DNA of 64,000 bases from Paenibacillus_AA sp045062745 (lineage in GTDB: Bacteria > Bacillota > Bacilli > Paenibacillales > NBRC-103111), in contig NZ_JBJGED010000008.1 of assembly GCF_045062745.1 (NCBI RefSeq), positions 62,001 through 126,000 on the forward strand, written 5' to 3'. The position numbers and the translations under genes were made by a program. Under the pieces are notes generated by a model. That model was not told where the DNA came from and made no database searches. It saw only the letters and a list, made by a program, of their open reading frames with translations. Below, in pieces: positions 60,594-64,000 of this stretch (positions are counted from its first letter, which is position 1; every line of letters begins with the position of its first letter).

Positions 60594-61133
60594 CTATGCC
60601 TTGTCAGACCGGACCACAACGGATCCCGCAATCCGGTCATAAACGGTTTGTTTTTTGGGGCTCCATAGGGGGCTTAGCAAGTACAGGAAAACGAGTCCAT
60701 AAACAGCTGCCAATAACCCATTAAGGACAGAATCCGCAATTCCGGACGGAAGCACCATATGCCATATGGTAAAATGGGCCAGCTCCCAGGGAGCGAATTT
60801 GACTGCGGAACGAAGCAGGGATGTTCCAAATCCCATAGGTTGACCATGCACCGTCTTGACCTGGATTCCCACTTTTCGTTTACCCCACGTCGCATGCGCT
60901 CGAGATCCTTCGCTAAGAGCAAAATACAGCAATACCGGCAGCGTAATGAAACAAAAACCGGTGAGCTCCGCCGTCCAAGGGCTGGACGAGAACAGCGGCA
61001 TCAACCAAGGTCGGGCTGCATAAGATACGCCGATCAACAATAGAATGTAACCGAAAATGACGATATAATCCCACAAAAAAGCCTTGATCCGGGTACCCAT
61101 CGATACGAGTTTTCCTGAATCATGCTCCGGCAT
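60594..61133 (-). CDS. RDD-family membrane protein
   Basis: 179 residues with four membrane segments. The RDD signature appears as TRIKAFLWDYIVIFGYILLL near residues 14-33 and WGKRKVGIQVKTVHGQPMGFG in the loop. RDD proteins are suspected ion or solute transporters (some are Na+/H+ antiporters); no substrate can be inferred. ATG at 61133 follows GGAGG-like GAGGG. Confidence 0.85.
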   Translation of the reverse strand: MPEHDSGKLVSMGTRIKAFLWDYIVIFGYILLLIGVSYAARPWLMPLFSSSPWTAELTGFCFITLPVLLYFALSEGSRAHATWGKRKVGIQVKTVHGQPMGFGTSLLRSAVKFAPWELAHFTIWHMVLPSGIADSVLNGLLAAVYGLVFLYLLSPLWSPKKQTVYDRIAGSVVVRSDKA

Positions 61134-61178
61134 TTACGACCCTCCGTAGTTCCCAATTGGGGTGCGTGCCCCTCCTAG

Positions 61179-61210
61179 CAAAAAGACCCGGCCGTCATCG
61201 ACCAGGTCCT
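61179..61210 (-). terminator. Rho-independent terminator after the DUF3907 gene
   Basis: Minus-strand stem about GACCTGG / CCGGGTC (61202-61208 and 61185-61191) followed by TTTTTG. Confidence 0.75.
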
Positions 61211-61246
61211 CTTCTCTCTATTCTGAACGCTATGCTTAAGCAGCCC

Positions 61247-61747
61247 TTACATCCGATCGCCTTGCATGCGGCGCTGCGTCATATAGTCCGTTTCATAATA
61301 CGTCAAATCTTCCCGGAGCTCCTCGAAAATCTTCGACAGCTCGATCGTCAGATTGCGCACTTCGCGGCTAGGTTTCTTCCGGAACCGGATCGCATCTTGT
61401 CCCGTATACGCATAACGGCCGTCTTCCGAATAGCATTCGTTCTTCGGATAGTAGAAGCCGTTCACGCAGCTGTGATAGACGTCGTACAGCACTTTCTCCG
61501 CGTAATCTTCATTAAAGTGCGGGCGGCGCAAGTTCATCCCGAGCTTCTCGTACGACACTTCGCAGAAGACGAGCAGATGTCTCGTGTCCGACAAGTAGCC
61601 GCGGTAAAATTCCTCCATGGCCGGATCGTTCTCGGTGCTGAGCTGGGGCAAGCTGTAATGGTTAAGGAAAAGTTCCATCTTGGCGATGGCTTCTTTTAAT
61701 TTCGTCCGTGATGTTTCGCATAAATTCTTGACTTGGTGCATGACCAT
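61247..61747 (-). CDS. DUF3907 (YpuI-like) protein
   Basis: 166 residues from the ATG at 61747 (AAGGAGG about 11 bases upstream); longer frames lack a site. Helical cytoplasmic protein; the segment YRGYLSDTRHLLVFCEVSYEKLGMNLRR and NEDYAEKVLYDVYHSCVNGFYYPKNECYSEDGR are characteristic. Conserved in Bacillales; B. subtilis YpuI has no known function. Divergent from the subtilisin-like gene. Confidence 0.85.
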   Translation of the reverse strand: MVMHQVKNLCETSRTKLKEAIAKMELFLNHYSLPQLSTENDPAMEEFYRGYLSDTRHLLVFCEVSYEKLGMNLRRPHFNEDYAEKVLYDVYHSCVNGFYYPKNECYSEDGRYAYTGQDAIRFRKKPSREVRNLTIELSKIFEELREDLTYYETDYMTQRRMQGDRM

Positions 61748-61916
61748 TCCCGTCGACCCCTCCTTCAGTGTAACAAAATTGCCTCGGCTTGCATTGCTTT
61801 CATCGTACCATAATTTCACCCGAAAAGTAAGCTTATCCCCGCACAACTTTCGGGACCCCGAAGCCGAAAGGCGTACACTCACGGTTTTCTCTCAACAGCT
61901 TCCGGCTCATCCCGAT

Positions 61917-61946
61917 GCATAAATCGACTGGCGGAACCCCACCTTA
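61917..61946 (+). promoter_or_regulatory. Candidate SigG-type promoter of the S8 protease gene
   Basis: GCATA (61917-61921), an 18-base spacer, CACCTTA (61940-61946); fits GHATR / CATNHTA with one mismatch. Located 37 bases before the start. Confidence 0.35.
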
Positions 61947-61982
61947 ACAGTAAATCCAATTCCGCTTCAACGGGAGGTCGCT

Positions 61983-63911
61983 ATGAGAAAAACGAATGCC
62001 GCGCTATCGGTGCTTGCAACCGGCGGGCTTGTCCTCTTCGCAGTCGGCTGCAGCAGCGGGCGTCCGCTGCCTGGGCCGAATACGCAGCAAAATCCGGGAC
62101 CGGCCAAAGAAATGCAAATCAAACAGTCGATGTTGGCTCAGGATGTGCAGCTAACTGACGAATTATGCCGCTCGCAATGTGCGCTTGATTTTAAAACCGC
62201 ACTTCATCAATTAAAATCCGATTCCCCGGCCAATGTCAAGTCCAAACTGACCGCCCTGCAGCAGGAGCACGAACACATCCACTATGTGGAATGGCTCGGC
62301 GGTGCCAAAGGTGCAGGTCCGGCGGTGACGGAAGGCTCCATACCAGGCAACGTCCAGCAGGAGGCGTCGCCTCATCTCCAGGAAGCGCGTCAGAAAGTGC
62401 AGCAAGGGCAGCCGTACCAGTCCCAGGCGATCGGCACCGGCCAAGAGCGATATTTTGTGCTGGGCGTTCCATCGGACGGCGGCGGTTCGGGGCTGGTCGG
62501 CCTGATCCATCAAGATGTGCTGCATAAAGTGGAAGTCGATTTGCGCAAAAACTTACGGCTCGTGCCGTATCCTAGCGACAAACGGTACAAAATCGAATCG
62601 GTCGACTCCAATACGCTGCGCGACAAGACAGTGACCCATCCCGAGCAGAATGAAGGGACGAGCCATTACCACGTGAACGAAGTGGTCGTGAAGTTTCAGC
62701 AGGATCCGACCCCGGCCGAGCTGGAGCGGATGAAGGCCGATATCGGTGCCGAATCGGCCCGGAAGGTCGGCAATACGTACATTTTCCGCTCCACCCGCTT
62801 AGAAGCCAAACAACTGATGGGGTATTTCCAGCAAAAGAACGTCGTTTTCGCCGAGCCTCACTTTCTGTACATGACGAATGAGACGCGTGAACCGGTCGGA
62901 CCGACCGGACCGACTGGACCGACTGGACCGACTGCACCGACTGCACCGACCGGACCGACAACAGCTGCGGAGCCCAACGATGTGTTGTATAAAAAATACC
63001 AGTGGAACTTGCCCGCAATCAATACGCTGCCCGGTTGGAACATCAATAAAGGCAACCAGGACGTCATCGTGGCCGTCGTGGACACCGGTGTAGATCTGAC
63101 GCATACGGATCTGAGGGAGCATCTGATCGGCGGCTACAACGTGGTGAAAGAAGGCACCGATCCTCAGGACGATGTAGGCCACGGCACCCACGTCGCCGGT
63201 GTCATCTCCGCCCTCGTGAACAATGGAGAAGGCGTCGCCGGGATGACATGGTACAACAAGATTATGCCCGTCAAGGTGCTGGACGAGACCGGCGCCGGCA
63301 ACACGTACTCCGTCGCGCAAGGCATCATCTGGGCGACCGACCATGGCGCGAAGGTGATCAATATGAGCCTCGGCAACTACGCCGACGCCCAGTTCCTTCA
63401 CGACGCGATCAAATATGCGTACGACCGGGACGTAGTGCTGATTGCCGCGAGCGGCAACGACAATACGGCGCAGCCCGGCTATCCGGCCGCCTATCCGGAA
63501 GTGTTCGCCGTAGCCGCTACCGACAGCAACAAGCAGAAGGCTTCGTTCTCGAACTACGGCGACTATATCGACGCGGCCGCGCCTGGGGTGAATATCGCGA
63601 GCACGTATCCGAAAAACCAGTACGCGGCGCTGTCCGGCACTTCAATGGCTAGCCCGCATGTCACGGCGCTGGCCGCCTTGATCCGCTCCGTCAATCCGCT
63701 GCTCAAGAACACCGAAGTGATGGAGATTTTACGCAAATCGGCAAGCGATCTGGGGACGCCGGGCAAGGACAACTACTTTGGCTACGGGCAGATCGACGTG
63801 GCCAAAGCGCTGGAGATGGCGAACCAGAACCGCGGGTCGCTGTCGATGGTGACCGATTGGGTTGACCGGGAGCTGCTCGAGATCGCCAAAAAATATCAAC
63901 GGATGGGCTAG
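61983..63911 (+). CDS. Lipid-anchored subtilisin-like serine protease (S8)
   Basis: 642 residues. Signal peptide with lipobox FAVGC (cysteine 23), so anchored outside the membrane. Residues ~25-200 are an unknown amino region; an inhibitor-I9-like propeptide follows (NEVVVKFQQDPTPAELERMKA). Then comes a collagen-like run of about eight Gly-Pro-Thr or Ala-Pro-Thr triplets near 303-325. The peptidase domain has D367 in VVDTGVD, H400 in GHGTHVAG, the oxyanion Asn in AASGNDN, and S554 in GTSMASPH, all intact. ATG at 61983 with GGAGG upstream. A sporulation promoter candidate precedes it. Substrate unknown. Confidence 0.93.
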   Translation: MRKTNAALSVLATGGLVLFAVGCSSGRPLPGPNTQQNPGPAKEMQIKQSMLAQDVQLTDELCRSQCALDFKTALHQLKSDSPANVKSKLTALQQEHEHIHYVEWLGGAKGAGPAVTEGSIPGNVQQEASPHLQEARQKVQQGQPYQSQAIGTGQERYFVLGVPSDGGGSGLVGLIHQDVLHKVEVDLRKNLRLVPYPSDKRYKIESVDSNTLRDKTVTHPEQNEGTSHYHVNEVVVKFQQDPTPAELERMKADIGAESARKVGNTYIFRSTRLEAKQLMGYFQQKNVVFAEPHFLYMTNETREPVGPTGPTGPTGPTAPTAPTGPTTAAEPNDVLYKKYQWNLPAINTLPGWNINKGNQDVIVAVVDTGVDLTHTDLREHLIGGYNVVKEGTDPQDDVGHGTHVAGVISALVNNGEGVAGMTWYNKIMPVKVLDETGAGNTYSVAQGIIWATDHGAKVINMSLGNYADAQFLHDAIKYAYDRDVVLIAASGNDNTAQPGYPAAYPEVFAVAATDSNKQKASFSNYGDYIDAAAPGVNIASTYPKNQYAALSGTSMASPHVTALAALIRSVNPLLKNTEVMEILRKSASDLGTPGKDNYFGYGQIDVAKALEMANQNRGSLSMVTDWVDRELLEIAKKYQRMG

Positions 63912-63935
63912 ACCGCCCATCCTGGCAATAGAAGG

Positions 63936-63970
63936 AAAAAAGCCCGCTGGAGTTCGCTCCGGCGGGCTTC
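63936..63970 (-). terminator. Rho-independent terminator for a minus-strand gene beyond the window
   Basis: Stem AGCCCGCTGG / CCGGCGGGCT (63941-63950 and 63959-63968) with A6 at 63936-63941, so the T-tract is on the minus strand. It can also act weakly on the plus strand after the protease gene. Confidence 0.7.
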
Positions 63971-64000
63971 GTGATGTCCGTATGTAAGGAAAAGCTGAAA

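Noticed and set aside
1..64000. tRNA, rRNA, transposase, prophage or defence genes
   Set aside because: No cloverleaf-like or rRNA sequence, transposase motif, phage gene or known defence domain was found on either strand by reading.

Overview
The window is a chromosomal segment of a Paenibacillus-like, endospore-forming Firmicute. The evidence is a complete division and cell wall (dcw) cluster that carries spoVD and spoVE and runs on into spoIIGA-sigE-sigG, a bacillithiol gene (bshC), other sporulation genes (rsfA, ylaJ type), frequent GTG and TTG starts behind strong AGGAGG sites, and a high-GC coding style. MurE carries the DNPR motif, so meso-diaminopimelate peptidoglycan is expected. Genus is inferred from gene order and protein style; no rRNA or tRNA gene was seen.

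Layout. 1-251: start of an unrelated polytopic membrane protein. 477-24320, all minus strand: mraZ, rsmH, ftsL, pbpB, spoVD, murE, murF, mraY, murD, spoVE, murG, murB, murA, divIB, then ftsA and ftsZ, a terminator, and the spoIIGA-sigE-sigG-ylmC sporulation module. A four-box MraZ operator precedes mraZ. A 22-bp-spacer Spo0A-type promoter precedes spoIIGA, and a SigF-type promoter precedes sigG. 24441-39193: DUF4349 lipoprotein, ahcY, bshC, a complete oligopeptide ABC transporter (oppABCDF), a ComFB-like protein, DUF3397, panE and rsfA, a short plus-strand DUF2626 gene, and a MidA-type methyltransferase. 39251-43401: a poorly known envelope group (lipoprotein, coiled-coil exported protein, anchored solute-binding protein, small unknown). 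43425-48073: a sugar-metabolism island with an esterase, AraC regulator, GH4 glycosidase and AGE-family epimerase. 48354-54892: a ylaK-ylaJ-ylaL-LCP-ylaH-typA block in B. subtilis yla-like order. 55040-63911: TerC, NifS/ThiI, lytic transglycosylase, small membrane or cysteine-rich proteins, DUF3907, and a large secreted subtilisin-like lipoprotein.

How the parts work together. The dcw genes make lipid-linked peptidoglycan precursors and the divisome. At sporulation the same locus supplies SpoVD/SpoVE for spore cortex and the SigE/SigG sigma factors for the mother cell and forespore. NifS and ThiI form a sulfur-transfer pair for tRNA thiolation. The Opp genes form one peptide importer.

No clearly new defence system, CRISPR array, prophage or transposon was found. 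The most unusual signals are non-coding: a three-copy dispersed palindromic repeat (near 7.6, 36.7 and 38.0 kb), a nested inverted-repeat element at 48.1-48.3 kb, a structured repeat region at 0.9-1.1 kb, and a cruciform-like hairpin upstream of oppA. Among proteins, the least explained are the lipoprotein/coiled-coil pair at 39.2-41.4 kb and several orphan small proteins.
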